Under the pieces are notes generated by a model. It had not been told where the DNA came from, searched no databases, and was given only the letters and a program-made list of their open reading frames with translations. Below, in pieces: positions 34,454 to 43,395 of a DNA stretch of 64,000 bases (position 1 is its first letter; each line of letters starts with the position of its first letter). This DNA is from Pseudomonas koreensis. Lineage in GTDB: Bacteria > Pseudomonadota > Gammaproteobacteria > Pseudomonadales > Pseudomonadaceae. A program made the position numbers and the translations under genes. The DNA is taken from positions 36,327 to 100,326 of the forward strand of contig NZ_JAOEJU010000023.1 in assembly GCF_025447595.1 (NCBI RefSeq), read 5' to 3'.

Positions 34454-34690
34454 CTACCGAGCGGGATAGCCTGCCGCAGCGGCCTCAAGCCACTTCGGCA
34501 GGTCCCGGCGCTTGATCTTCTGCGCCTGAGCCTGCTTCAGCCGTTCGAGCATGAAGGCGCGTTTGCCTTCATCCTTGCCGGCCAGTGACAGGGCCAGGTC
34601 GCGATCCATCCAGCGTTTGATCCGCACATAGAGCCACCAGTGGAAGTACAGACCGGCGGCGGTGGTGACGACAATGATGAAGTAATCCAT
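34454..34690 (-). CDS. Small single-pass membrane protein
   Basis: A 78-residue protein with one N-terminal membrane segment (IIVVTTAAGLYFHWWLYVRI). A basic, helical cytosolic part follows (RLKQAQAQKIKRRDLPKWLE). It is a Pseudomonas-type hypothetical of unknown function, ending close to the convergent pdxH stop. Confidence 0.6.
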   Translation of the reverse strand: MDYFIIVVTTAAGLYFHWWLYVRIKRWMDRDLALSLAGKDEGKRAFMLERLKQAQAQKIKRRDLPKWLEAAAAGYPAR

Positions 34691-34856
34691 GGAAATCCTT
34701 GGGTCGGCGGCGCAGGAAACGGATTTTGGCGCTACTGTTGGGTGAGTTCGCGGGTGCCTGTACCGGGCCTGAATGAAAGCAACTTTATCCGGGCGACGCC
34801 GTGACAGGCGTCAAGCTGCGGAGTTTAATGAATACCTGTCCTTTGGAGTTGATGCT

Positions 34857-35321
34857 ATGCGTAAGTCTGTTCTGCTGGTTGCTTCCTTTTCCACGATGGC
34901 GATGTTGCTGACCGGCTGCCAGTCGAGCCTGACCGGTGACTCCTACTCCCGTGACGAAGCGCGTCGCGTGCAGACGATTCGCATGGGCACCATCGAATCC
35001 CTGCGTCCGGTGAAAATCGAAGGCACCAAAACCCCGATCGGCGGCCTCGCCGGTGCAGCCGTGGGCGGTGTCGGCGGCAGCGCCATCGGCGGCGGCAAAG
35101 GCAGCATCGTTGCAGCCGTTATCGGCGCCGTGGCTGGCGGCCTGATCGGTTCGGCCACTGAAGAAGGCCTGACCCGTACTCAAGGTGTCGAAATCACCGT
35201 GCGCGAAGACGACGGCAGCATGCGCGCCTATGTGCAGCAAGTGCAGGAGAATGAAGTATTCCGCGTGGGTGAGCGGGTACGGATTTCGACTGTCGGCGGA
35301 ACCAGCCGCGTTTCGCACTAA
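34857..35321 (+). CDS. SlyB-like glycine-zipper lipoprotein
   Basis: A 154-residue outer-membrane lipoprotein. The signal peptide ends at lipobox LTGC (Cys about residue 20) after MRKSVLLVASF. A double glycine zipper (GGLAGAAVGGVGGSAIGGGKG and AAVIGAVAGGLIGSATEEG) is followed by a short beta-rich C-terminal domain with VREDDGSMRAYVQQVQENE. It resembles SlyB/Pcp, a PhoPQ-associated lipoprotein in other bacteria. The ATG at 34857 is used because it alone gives a lipoprotein signal. A terminator follows the stop. Confidence 0.88.
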   Translation: MRKSVLLVASFSTMAMLLTGCQSSLTGDSYSRDEARRVQTIRMGTIESLRPVKIEGTKTPIGGLAGAAVGGVGGSAIGGGKGSIVAAVIGAVAGGLIGSATEEGLTRTQGVEITVREDDGSMRAYVQQVQENEVFRVGERVRISTVGGTSRVSH

Positions 35322-35341
35322 GCGCAAACGAGCGGTAAAGG

Positions 35342-35374
35342 AAAACCCCGATCAGGTGACTGGTCGGGGTTTTT
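35342..35374 (+). terminator. Rho-independent terminator after the SlyB-like gene
   Basis: A hairpin with arms CCCCGATCAG and CTGGTCGGGG (one wobble pair) and loop GTGA, preceded by an A-run and followed by TTTTTG. Confidence 0.8.
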
Positions 35375-35496
35375 GTTTGGTGTACACCAGTGATCGCGAT
35401 AGACGAATGCGATTTGGTAGGACGTATCTTTAAAGACGTGGGGGATTGTTCGACGTGAATAAGAGCCGACCTTAAGAGAATTCAAGGGCTTGTAAT

Positions 35497-36237
35497 CTAG
35501 ATCAGTTTATCGAGCACGAACTCTTTAAACCAAGGTGGCTGTACGTCAGATTTAATTTCAATCAGCTCCCCGTCTGTGATCTCTGCTACCTGTGTCAGTC
35601 CTTCGCTACCTTCGTCCGAGTTATCAAAGATATAGGCTCTGTTAGAGCTGAGGATTGCCTCAGATAGAAGTGCCAGAGACCTCCAATAACGATCTCGTAT
35701 CTTTTCAGGAGGAACGTTGTGCCCACCCTGCGATACTCGATAGGCAACCCTGGCAACATTGATTTCCGGATCGGCTGTTGCAACGTAATAGACGTAAACC
35801 CTATACCCGGATCTCTGGGCTTCGTAGAGCAAATCGACTTTATCTGAGGAGGACATGACAGTTTCGAACGTAAAACTGATTTTCTCTTTGATCAGCGAGC
35901 GCCGTATGAAGTCGGAGAGAGCGGACGCTACATATGAGTCGATTTGAGTATTCGAGAAGCTGAGCCTGTCACCTTCAATCGTAATCGAATCCAATTTTGC
36001 CAATGACTCTGGAGCTTTCTTCAGCAGGGCGTGGCTTCGGAAGAAGTCAAAAATGTCATTTTTGTGAGATTCGATGCGATAGGTGGTGAAATCAAAATAT
36101 CCAGTGTCTTTGATTGCACGCTCTATATCATCTGGATTTATGTAATTGCCCAATAGATGTGCAGGCACCAGCCGATTAAAGGTGCTTTTGCCTGAGCCAT
36201 TTGGTCCAGCGAATATACGTATCCTGGGTGTACTCAA
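35497..36237 (-). CDS. Zeta-type toxin (P-loop kinase)
   Basis: A 246-residue protein of the zeta toxin family, which phosphorylates UDP-activated sugars and blocks cell-wall synthesis. Walker A is FAGPNGSGKSTFNRLVP at the N-terminus. The family motif ETVMSSSDKVDLL and the YVYYVATADPEINVARV region match zeta-like kinases that act on sugars. The start overlaps the stop of the small upstream gene by 4 nt, the usual antitoxin-toxin layout. A/T-rich codon use contrasts with the neighbours, indicating transfer. The region lies between a core gene and nhaA. Confidence 0.85.
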   Translation of the reverse strand: MSTPRIRIFAGPNGSGKSTFNRLVPAHLLGNYINPDDIERAIKDTGYFDFTTYRIESHKNDIFDFFRSHALLKKAPESLAKLDSITIEGDRLSFSNTQIDSYVASALSDFIRRSLIKEKISFTFETVMSSSDKVDLLYEAQRSGYRVYVYYVATADPEINVARVAYRVSQGGHNVPPEKIRDRYWRSLALLSEAILSSNRAYIFDNSDEGSEGLTQVAEITDGELIEIKSDVQPPWFKEFVLDKLI

Positions 36238-36503
36238 GAAACGACCTGTTTAGACAGTTTGCTGATGTGCAAGCGAGTCCCGCTTTTCAGGTTTCCATAG
36301 GTACCGATTGGTCGCAGTGCAACCGAAGATTTTTCTGTCACCTCAAATAGTTGGCCATCTTTGGCGACAAGCACAGCTGCCCCATTGGCGAGTGCCATTT
36401 TATAGGCGTTGTTGAACGCTTTCAGGGCAATGTCCGGAATATAAGACTCCTGCACGGCAATCTGACTGTCCGTCATTGGGCGCTTTTCTGCTTTGCGTGA
36501 CAT
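36234..36503 (-). CDS. Putative antitoxin paired with the zeta-type toxin
   Basis: An 89-residue protein with basic and hydrophobic helices (MSRKAEKRPMTDSQIAVQES, then ALKAFNNAYKMALANGAAVL) and a beta-rich tail (VAKDGQLFEVTEKSSVALRP). It precedes the toxin gene with a 4-nt overlap, so it is the natural candidate antitoxin. It does not look like classical epsilon, PezA or an HTH antitoxin. The ATG at 36503 is preceded by GGAG. Confidence 0.6.
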   Translation of the reverse strand: MSRKAEKRPMTDSQIAVQESYIPDIALKAFNNAYKMALANGAAVLVAKDGQLFEVTEKSSVALRPIGTYGNLKSGTRLHISKLSKQVVS

Positions 36504-36701
36504 GGAAGGCTCCGAAAAAACGTTCTGAGGTGACGCTGCTGTCAGCTGAAGATATAGCACACTTGAAAGGCTCGGGTTAAGCGCCGCGAGCAACACCAAC
36601 GGGGATTTACTAAGGCATTGCAAGGTTCTGGAGCCCAATCATGTGTGTGGATCTTTCGTTGATTCTTGGCCCCTTCAGTGAGGGGCGCTGTAATGAGCGT
36701 G

Positions 36702-37889
36702 TTAAATGCCTTGCATGGTGCTTTTTCTGCTCGCCGCCAACGTCACCGCATAACCGATCAATGCCGCAAACACTGAACCTGTGAGAATGCCCATCCGGTC
36801 CATCCCGGCGTATTCACTGGCGCCCGGTACGAAGGCGAGGGAGCCGACAAACAGGCTCATGGTGAAGCCGATCCCGCAGAGAATCGCCACGCCCAGCACC
36901 TGGCCCCAATTGGCGTTCTGGGGCAGAGCGGCGATGCCGGTTTTCACGGCGAGCCAGGTCAGGCCGAACACGCCGATGGTCTTGCCCAGCAGCAGGCCGA
37001 CGGCGATGCCCATCGGCACGTGGTGGGTAAAGCTTTCGGCGGTCACACCGGTCAGCGACAGGCCGGCGTTGGCGAAGGCGAACAGCGGCAGAATGCCGTA
37101 GGCCACCCACGGGTGCAGCGCGTGTTCGAGGGTCAGCAGCGGCGAAGGCTCGGCATTCCTGGTGCGCAGCGGGATGCAGAACGCGAGCGTTACACCGGCC
37201 AGCGTCGCGTGGACACCACTCTTGAGCACGCAGACCCAGAGGATCAGGCCGATGATCATGTACGGCCCGAGCTTGACCACCCCGAGCCGGTTCATCGCCA
37301 CCAGCGCCGCAATGCACGCCGCCGCCAGGCCCAGTGACAGGGTCGATAGTTCGCCGGAATAGAAGATCGCAATGATCACGATGGCGCCGAGGTCGTCGAT
37401 GATCGCCAGGGTCATCAGGAACAGCTTCAGCGACACCGGCACCCGCTTGCCAAGCAAGGCCAGTACGCCGAGGGCGAAGGCGATGTCGGTGGCAGTCGGA
37501 ATCGCCCAGCCATCGAGGGCGGCCGGGTTGTCGCGGTTGAGAAACCAGTAGATCAGCGCCGGCACCAGCATGCCGCCGATGGCTGCCGCGCCGGGCAGGA
37601 CGATCTGCGACGGTTTCGACAGCTGGCCGTCAAGCACTTCGCGCTTCACTTCCAGGCCGATCAGCAGGAAAAATAGCGCCATCAGGCCGTCGTTAATCCA
37701 CAGCAGCAGGGGCTTGGCGATCTTCAGTGCGCCGATCTGCGCCACCACCGGGGTGTCGAGCAGGCCGGTGTACAACCACGACAGTGGCGAGTTATTGATG
37801 ATTAGAGCCAGGATGGCTGCGGCGATCAGTAACAGACCGCTGGCAGCTTCCAACTGAAAGAAACGCGTGAAAGTGCTACGCAGAGGCAA
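36702..37889 (-). CDS. nhaA: Na+/H+ antiporter NhaA
   Basis: A 395-residue, 11-12-helix inner-membrane antiporter that exchanges sodium for protons. The pore aspartates are in the typical WAIPTATDIAFALGVLALLG and LAIIDDLGAIVIIAIFY (the DD pair). GLEVKREVLDGQL and CGIGFTMSLFVGSLAF are also family signatures. It is the expected size. The upstream region (37890-38135) is A/T-rich and shared with a divergent gene. Confidence 0.93.
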   Translation of the reverse strand: MPLRSTFTRFFQLEAASGLLLIAAAILALIINNSPLSWLYTGLLDTPVVAQIGALKIAKPLLLWINDGLMALFFLLIGLEVKREVLDGQLSKPSQIVLPGAAAIGGMLVPALIYWFLNRDNPAALDGWAIPTATDIAFALGVLALLGKRVPVSLKLFLMTLAIIDDLGAIVIIAIFYSGELSTLSLGLAAACIAALVAMNRLGVVKLGPYMIIGLILWVCVLKSGVHATLAGVTLAFCIPLRTRNAEPSPLLTLEHALHPWVAYGILPLFAFANAGLSLTGVTAESFTHHVPMGIAVGLLLGKTIGVFGLTWLAVKTGIAALPQNANWGQVLGVAILCGIGFTMSLFVGSLAFVPGASEYAGMDRMGILTGSVFAALIGYAVTLAASRKSTMQGI

Positions 37890-38135
37890 GGTCGCTCTCC
37901 ATCGATAAAGTCAAAAGGTGGGACACCCTAACCCGTACTGTTAGTTGTTAAAACAAAAGTTATATTCTTTTTTGTTATATATGGTTTCAGAGCGTGAGCC
38001 AGACGTGCAACAGAGCCTAGCAGTTGCCCAAGGGATTGAAGCTCAGCTGTATCTGTCGGTGCCGTGGGATTTTTCCTAAGCTTGGGGGCTGAGCCTGTGA
38101 AGGCACTTCTGCCCGATTCAACGAGAACGACAGCC

Positions 38136-39230
38136 ATGAGCGACAACCGACAGTGGGCCCGCGAAGCCATCCGGATCATCGAAGCGGACTTCCAGCGCAG
38201 CGCCGACACCCACCTGATCCCCTTGCCGCTGCCGGGGTTTGCGGGCATCGAGTTGTACTTCAAGGACGAGTCCAGCCACCCGACCGGCAGCCTCAAGCAT
38301 CGGCTGGCCCGCTCGCTGTTTCTCTACGCCTTGTGTAACGGCTGGCTGAAGCCCGGCGCGCCGGTGATCGAGGCGTCCAGCGGTTCGACGGCGATTTCCG
38401 AAGCGTACTTTGCGCGGATGCTCGGGCTGCCGTTCATTGCGGTGATGCCGGCGACCACTTCCAAGGAGAAGATTGCGCAGATTGCGTTCTACGGTGGCCA
38501 GAGTCATCTGGTGGACGATCCGACCCAGATCTACGCCGAATCCGAACGCCTGGCCCGCGAGCACGACGGTCACTTCATCGACCAGTTCACCTACGCCGAG
38601 CGCGCCACCGACTGGCGGGCGAACAACAACATCGCCGAGTCGATCTTCCAGCAGATGCGCTATGAGCAGCACCCGTGTCCGGCCTGGCTGATTTCCAGCC
38701 CCGGCACCGGCGGCACCACCGCGACCCTCGGTCGATACGTGCGTTATCGCCAGCATTGCACGCGGGTGCTGTGTGCCGATGCCGAGCGTTCGGTGTTCTT
38801 CGACTTTTACCAGACCGGCGACGCGAGTTTGCGTCTGGACCACGGTTCGCGGATCGAAGGCATCGGCCGGCCGCGGGTGGAGGCGTCGTTCCTGCCGAAA
38901 GTGATCGATGCGATGGTCAAGGTGCCGGATGCCTTGTCGCTGGCGGCCATGCATTACCTGGCGCAGCGTCTGGGCCGGCATGTGGGCGGGTCGAGCGGCA
39001 CCAACCTGATCGGCGCGCTGATGGCGGCCCAGCAGATGAAAGCGGCGGGGGAGTCGGGCTCGATCGTGGCGATCCTGTGCGATGGCGGCGAGCGCTATGC
39101 GGACACCTATTACGATCAGGCGTGGCTCAAGGCGCAGGGCTATGAGCTGGAGGGATTGATAGCGGCGGTGGCGGCGAGTGCCGAACGGGGCGAGGCGCTG
39201 CCCGCCAGCGTATTGCGCGCCAATATCTGA
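38136..39230 (+). CDS. PLP-dependent cysteine synthase-family enzyme
   Basis: A 364-residue fold-type II PLP enzyme. The PLP-lysine is in SSHPTGSLKHRLARSL. The substrate-binding loop is ASSGSTAISEAYFARM and the phosphate-binding loop GTGGTTATLGRYVRY. The C-terminus ends around CDGGERYADTYYDQAWL. It resembles cysteine synthase/cystathionine beta-synthase homologues that act in sulfur amino acid metabolism or as desulfhydrases. The ATG at 38136 starts MSDNRQWAREA. It is divergent from nhaA; no regulator is adjacent. Confidence 0.82.
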   Translation: MSDNRQWAREAIRIIEADFQRSADTHLIPLPLPGFAGIELYFKDESSHPTGSLKHRLARSLFLYALCNGWLKPGAPVIEASSGSTAISEAYFARMLGLPFIAVMPATTSKEKIAQIAFYGGQSHLVDDPTQIYAESERLAREHDGHFIDQFTYAERATDWRANNNIAESIFQQMRYEQHPCPAWLISSPGTGGTTATLGRYVRYRQHCTRVLCADAERSVFFDFYQTGDASLRLDHGSRIEGIGRPRVEASFLPKVIDAMVKVPDALSLAAMHYLAQRLGRHVGGSSGTNLIGALMAAQQMKAAGESGSIVAILCDGGERYADTYYDQAWLKAQGYELEGLIAAVAASAERGEALPASVLRANI

Positions 39231-39243
39231 CGCCGAAAACGAC

Positions 39244-39333
39244 TGTGGGAGCGAGCTTGCTCGCGAAAGGGCCGTCACATTCAACATCATCGTTGACTGG
39301 GATAACGCTATCGCGAGCAAGCTCGCTCCCACA
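39244..39333. repeat. REP doublet (REPIN-like)
   Basis: TGTGGGAGCGAGCTTGCTCG (39244 onward) and its inverted copy ending at 39333 flank about 45 nt of unique sequence. This is the usual form of P. fluorescens REPINs. It sits between convergent genes. Confidence 0.85.
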
Positions 39334-39361
39334 GGGGTTGTGTCACTTCAAAGCTTGTTTA

Positions 39362-40975
39362 TCAGGCCTCAAGGCCCAGGATGTCACGCGCCACGGCTTC
39401 CGCGATGCGAATCCCGTCAACACCCGCCGACAGAATCCCGCCCGCATAACCCGCGCCTTCACCGGCCGGGAACAGACCTTTGACGTTCATGCTCTGCAGC
39501 GTCTCGTTACGTGTGATGCGCAGCGGCGAAGACGTACGCGTCTCGATCCCGGTCAGCACCGCATCGTGCAGCGAATAACCGCGAATCTGCTTCTCGAACG
39601 CCGGCAAGGCTTCGCGGATCGCTTCGATAGCGAAGTCCGGCAAGGCCAGGGCCAGATCGCCCAGCGCCACGCCCGGTTTGTACGACGGCTCGACCTCGCC
39701 CAGTTCGGTCGAAGGAATGTCGTTGATGAAGTCGCCGACCAGTTGCGCTGGCGCCTTGTAGTCGCTGCCACCGAGGATGAACGCGTGGGATTCCAGGCGT
39801 TCCTGCAACTCGATCCCGGCCAGCGGGCCGCCCGGATAATCGACTTCCGGGGTGATGCCGACGACGATGCCGGAGTTGGCGTTGCGCTCGTTACGCGAGT
39901 ACTGGCTCATGCCGTTGGTGACCACACGGTTCGGCTCGGAAGTCGCGGCGACCACGGTGCCGCCCGGGCACATGCAGAAGCTGTAGACCGAACGGCCGTT
40001 CTTGGCGTGGTGCACCAGTTTGTAGTCGGCGGCTCCCAGCTTGGGGTGACCGGCGTACTTGCCCAGGCGCGCGCGGTCGATCAGCGATTGCGGGTGCTCG
40101 ATGCGGAAACCCACCGAAAACGGCTTGGCTTCCATGAACACGCCACGGCTGTGGAGCATGCGGAAGGTGTCGCGGGCACTGTGGCCGAGGGCCAGGACCA
40201 CGTGTTTCGAATGCAGGGTTTCGCCGCTGGCCAGTTCGACGCCGACCAGTTGGCCGTCTTCGATCAGCACGTCGGTGACACGCTCCTGGAAGCGCACTTC
40301 ACCGCCGAGGGCGCGGATCTCTTCGCGCATGGTCTCGACCATGCCGGTCAGACGGAACGTACCGATGTGCGGCTTGCTGACGTAGAGGATTTCTTCCGGC
40401 GCGCCGGCCTTGACGAACTCGTGCAGGACTTTACGGCCGAGGAATTTCGGATCCTTGATCTGGCTGTACAGCTTGCCGTCGGAGAACGTGCCCGCGCCGC
40501 CTTCGCCGAACTGCACGTTGGACTCGGGGTTGAGCACGCTTTTGCGCCACAGGCCCCAAGTGTCCTTGGTGCGCTGGCGCACTTCGGTGCCGCGTTCGAG
40601 GATGATCGGCTTGAAGCCCATCTGCGCCAGCAACAGGCCGGCGAAGATCCCGCACGGGCCGAAACCGACCACGATCGGGCGTTGGCTCAGGTCGCTCGGC
40701 GCCTGGCCGACGAATTTGTAGCTGACATCCGGCGCCACGTTGACGTTACGGTCGTCGGCGAACTTGCTCAGCACTTTGGCCTCGTCGCGCACTTCGAGGT
40801 CAATGGTGTAGATGAAGCACAGTTCGGAGGACTTTTTGCGCGCATCGTAGCTGCGCTTGAACAAGGTGAAGTCGAGCAGGTCATCGCTGGCGATGCCCAG
40901 GCGTTGCACGATAGCAGCGCGCAGGTCTTCGTCGGGATGGTCGATCGGCAGCTTGAGTTCAGTGATTCGTAACAT
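39362..40975 (-). CDS. NAD(P)/FAD-dependent oxidoreductase
   Basis: A 537-residue flavoprotein. The FAD-binding Rossmann motif is VVGFGPCGIFAGLLLAQMGF (about residue 103), and the GEGAGYAGGILSAGVDGIRI motif near the C-terminus completes the FAD site. A short N-terminal domain (about 100 residues) precedes the Rossmann fold, as in the widespread COG2509-like family. Catalytic function is not established. Confidence 0.8.
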   Translation of the reverse strand: MLRITELKLPIDHPDEDLRAAIVQRLGIASDDLLDFTLFKRSYDARKKSSELCFIYTIDLEVRDEAKVLSKFADDRNVNVAPDVSYKFVGQAPSDLSQRPIVVGFGPCGIFAGLLLAQMGFKPIILERGTEVRQRTKDTWGLWRKSVLNPESNVQFGEGGAGTFSDGKLYSQIKDPKFLGRKVLHEFVKAGAPEEILYVSKPHIGTFRLTGMVETMREEIRALGGEVRFQERVTDVLIEDGQLVGVELASGETLHSKHVVLALGHSARDTFRMLHSRGVFMEAKPFSVGFRIEHPQSLIDRARLGKYAGHPKLGAADYKLVHHAKNGRSVYSFCMCPGGTVVAATSEPNRVVTNGMSQYSRNERNANSGIVVGITPEVDYPGGPLAGIELQERLESHAFILGGSDYKAPAQLVGDFINDIPSTELGEVEPSYKPGVALGDLALALPDFAIEAIREALPAFEKQIRGYSLHDAVLTGIETRTSSPLRITRNETLQSMNVKGLFPAGEGAGYAGGILSAGVDGIRIAEAVARDILGLEA

Positions 40976-41070
40976 GACAGGATCCGGTTCGCGGGGCGCA
41001 CAACTGCGCCAGGGCGTTTGAAGGCGGCGATTATAAGCCGCAACGGCCGGATCCCGTGAGGGTAAAACGA

Positions 41071-41724
41071 TCAGTCGTTACGCGAACCGCCGAAATACCC
41101 GCAACCACGCTGCACCTTGCCGTCGATACGCAGCTCGGCGCTCATGTGCTGCACGCTGCCGGTGCTGCTATCGACGCAGCGCTGCGGCGCTACCCACAGC
41201 TCGATGCGCTGGTTGTTGGCTTCGCTGCTGAGGTTGAAACGACCGTCGCCCAGTTGCTCTTCAACGTAAGGCACGGCGAGCGGTGGCTGGCCTTCGCGGT
41301 CGATGACCAGGCCCTTGCCGCTGACTTTTACGTTCCATTCCGGGCCATGGCCGGCGGCGCGCAGGATCAGCTGTTTGAAGTTGGGGTCGTCGCAGGCGGT
41401 GCCGGAGCGTTCGACGCGATAGAGCTGGGTCAGGTCGAGGCGGTCGCCGGCGATCTTCCCGCGCACGTCGGCGAACAACTTGCCCTGCTCATCGGCCAGG
41501 GTGGCGGCCTCTTGCAGGACGCTGGTGCCGCCGATGTCATTGACCACGTACTGGCGCTGCTCCCCGCAGGCCTGGAACACCAGTTTGCCCTCGGCAGCGG
41601 TCAGTTGCCCCTGCATCCGCGTCTGGCCGACGTGGGAGGCGCTTTCCCGCGCACCATCGAACAACTGGCACGCGGCAAACAACGGGAGCAGGGCAACAAC
41701 GATCAGGGAACGGGCAACACGCAT
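41071..41724 (-). CDS. COG3650-like lipoprotein
   Basis: A 217-residue exported lipoprotein with lipobox FAAC after MRVARSLIVVALLPL. The rest contains two similar halves: KLVFQACGEQRQYVV and RLDLTQLYRVERSGTACDD, then the WNVKVSGKGLVIDRE and RFNLSSEANN region. Cys pairs may form disulfides. It matches the COG3650 type of predicted membrane-associated proteins. The ATG at 41724 gives the lipoprotein signal; the frame also runs 6 codons upstream. Confidence 0.65.
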   Translation of the reverse strand: MRVARSLIVVALLPLFAACQLFDGARESASHVGQTRMQGQLTAAEGKLVFQACGEQRQYVVNDIGGTSVLQEAATLADEQGKLFADVRGKIAGDRLDLTQLYRVERSGTACDDPNFKQLILRAAGHGPEWNVKVSGKGLVIDREGQPPLAVPYVEEQLGDGRFNLSSEANNQRIELWVAPQRCVDSSTGSVQHMSAELRIDGKVQRGCGYFGGSRND

Positions 41725-41783
41725 CTTTGGCTCTCCAGACAAGTGCCGCCACGTTACGCAGGCTGACCGTTCATCACAAGGGT

Positions 41784-42383
41784 TTAGCCCACGTGAAATG
41801 TCTGACCTGTCTGCAAGCCTTCGACACTTTTGGCGTAGGCCAATGCCACATCCGCCGCAGGAACCGGCTTGTAGCCACGGAAGTACGGGGCGTAGCTGCC
41901 CATGGCTTCGACCAGCACGGTCGGGCTGATCGAGTTCACGCGCAGGCCGCGTGGCAGTTCGATGGCGGCGGCACGGACGAAGCTGTCCAGCGCGCCGTTG
42001 ACCAGTGCAGCCGAGGCGCCGCTGCGAATCGGATCGTGGCTGAGCACGCCGGTGGTGAAGGTGAACGATGCGCCGTCGTTGGCGAACTCGCGGCCGATCA
42101 GCAGCAGATTGACCTGGCCCATCAACTTGTCTTTCAGCCCGAGAGCGAAGCTGTCTTCGGTCATTTCACCCAGCGGGGCGAAGGTCACGTTGCCAGCGGC
42201 GCAGACCAGTGCGTCGAACTTGCCGGTCTGTTCGAACAGCTTGCGGATCGATGCGCTGTCGCTGATATCCACCTGGAAATCGCCGCTGCTGCGACCGATA
42301 CGAATGACTTCATGACGCTGCGACAGCTCTTTGTCCACGGCCGAACCGATGGTGCCGCCCGCGCCGATCAACAGAATTTTCAT
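41784..42383 (-). CDS. Short-chain dehydrogenase/reductase, catalytic Tyr replaced
   Basis: A 199-residue SDR protein. The cofactor loop is MKILLIGAGGTIGSAVDKEL. The beta-4 motif CAAGN and the SISPTVL region are present, but the catalytic YxxxK is replaced by a sequence around ASAALVNGALDSF. This shorter subgroup of SDRs may be catalytically altered. It is divergent from the LysR gene, so LysR control is plausible. Confidence 0.72.
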   Translation of the reverse strand: MKILLIGAGGTIGSAVDKELSQRHEVIRIGRSSGDFQVDISDSASIRKLFEQTGKFDALVCAAGNVTFAPLGEMTEDSFALGLKDKLMGQVNLLLIGREFANDGASFTFTTGVLSHDPIRSGASAALVNGALDSFVRAAAIELPRGLRVNSISPTVLVEAMGSYAPYFRGYKPVPAADVALAYAKSVEGLQTGQTFHVG

Positions 42384-42486
42384 CGTGATTGCCTCAAGTG
42401 ATTGAACGAGGTTTCAGTCTAGAGTGGTTTTTTCTGCAGATAAGCGCACTAATGGGCAACCTTTGGTTTTCAAATGGAAACAATCC

Positions 42487-43395
42487 ATGAGCGAGATGGA
42501 TGATCTGGCGGCGTTCGCGGTGTTGATCGAGGCGGGCAGTTTTACCCTGGCGGCGCAGCAATTGGGGTGCAGCAAGGGGCAGTTGTCCAAGCGCATCAGT
42601 CAGCTGGAAGCGCGGTTTTCCGTGGTGTTGCTGCAACGCACCACGCGTCGGCTGAGCCTGACGGCGGCAGGTGCGGCGTTGTTGCCACAGGCTCAGGCGC
42701 TTGTAGTTCAGGTGGAGCGAGCGCGTCAGGCTTTGGCGCGATTGAAGGACGACATGGCCGGCCCGGTGCGTATGACGGTTCCGGTGTCGCTGGGGGAAAC
42801 CTTCTTCGACGGTTTGTTGCTGGACTTTTCGCAGAAATACCCCGAGGTGCAGATCGAACTGGAGCTGAATAACAGCTACCGCGACCTGTCCCGCGACGGC
42901 TTCGATCTGGCGATCCGCACCGAGGTCGCCAATGACGAGCGACTGGTGGCCAAGCCGCTGCTGGCCTGGCAGGAAATGACCTGTGCCAGCCCTGACTATC
43001 TGGAGCGCTTTGGCGAACCGCTGACGCCGCAAGCATTGGCCGAACACCGTTGCCTGCTCAACAGTCACTACAGCGGTCGCGAGGAATGGCTTTATCACCA
43101 GCAGCACGAACTGCTGCGGGTGCGGGTGTCGGGGCCGTTCGCCAGTAATCACTACAACCTGTTGAAGAAAGCCGCACTGGCCGGCGCCGGGATCGCTCGC
43201 CTACCGTCCTACCTGTTGCAGACGGAATTGGCTGACGGCCGATTGCGCTGGCTCCTTCGCGATTTTCAGACCCGGCGCATGCCAATGTACCTGGTGCACC
43301 CGTATCAGGGCGGGTTACCGAAACGCACCCAAGTGCTGGCGGATTACCTGATCGGCTGGTTCAAGCTCAGCGGCGAAGCGCTGGACCGGTTGTAG
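42487..43395 (+). CDS. LysR-family transcriptional regulator
   Basis: A 302-residue LysR regulator. The N-terminal winged HTH is in MSEMDDLAAFAVLIEAGSFT and the following GCSKGQLSKRISQLEARF. The effector domain starts about residue 90 and includes LDFSQKYPEVQIELEL and DGFDLAIRTEVAND, as in the AaeR/CrgA-like branch. It is divergent from the SDR gene, which is the likely target. Its last 52 nt overlap the end of the convergent bufferin-operon gene. Confidence 0.85.
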   Translation: MSEMDDLAAFAVLIEAGSFTLAAQQLGCSKGQLSKRISQLEARFSVVLLQRTTRRLSLTAAGAALLPQAQALVVQVERARQALARLKDDMAGPVRMTVPVSLGETFFDGLLLDFSQKYPEVQIELELNNSYRDLSRDGFDLAIRTEVANDERLVAKPLLAWQEMTCASPDYLERFGEPLTPQALAEHRCLLNSHYSGREEWLYHQQHELLRVRVSGPFASNHYNLLKKAALAGAGIARLPSYLLQTELADGRLRWLLRDFQTRRMPMYLVHPYQGGLPKRTQVLADYLIGWFKLSGEALDRL

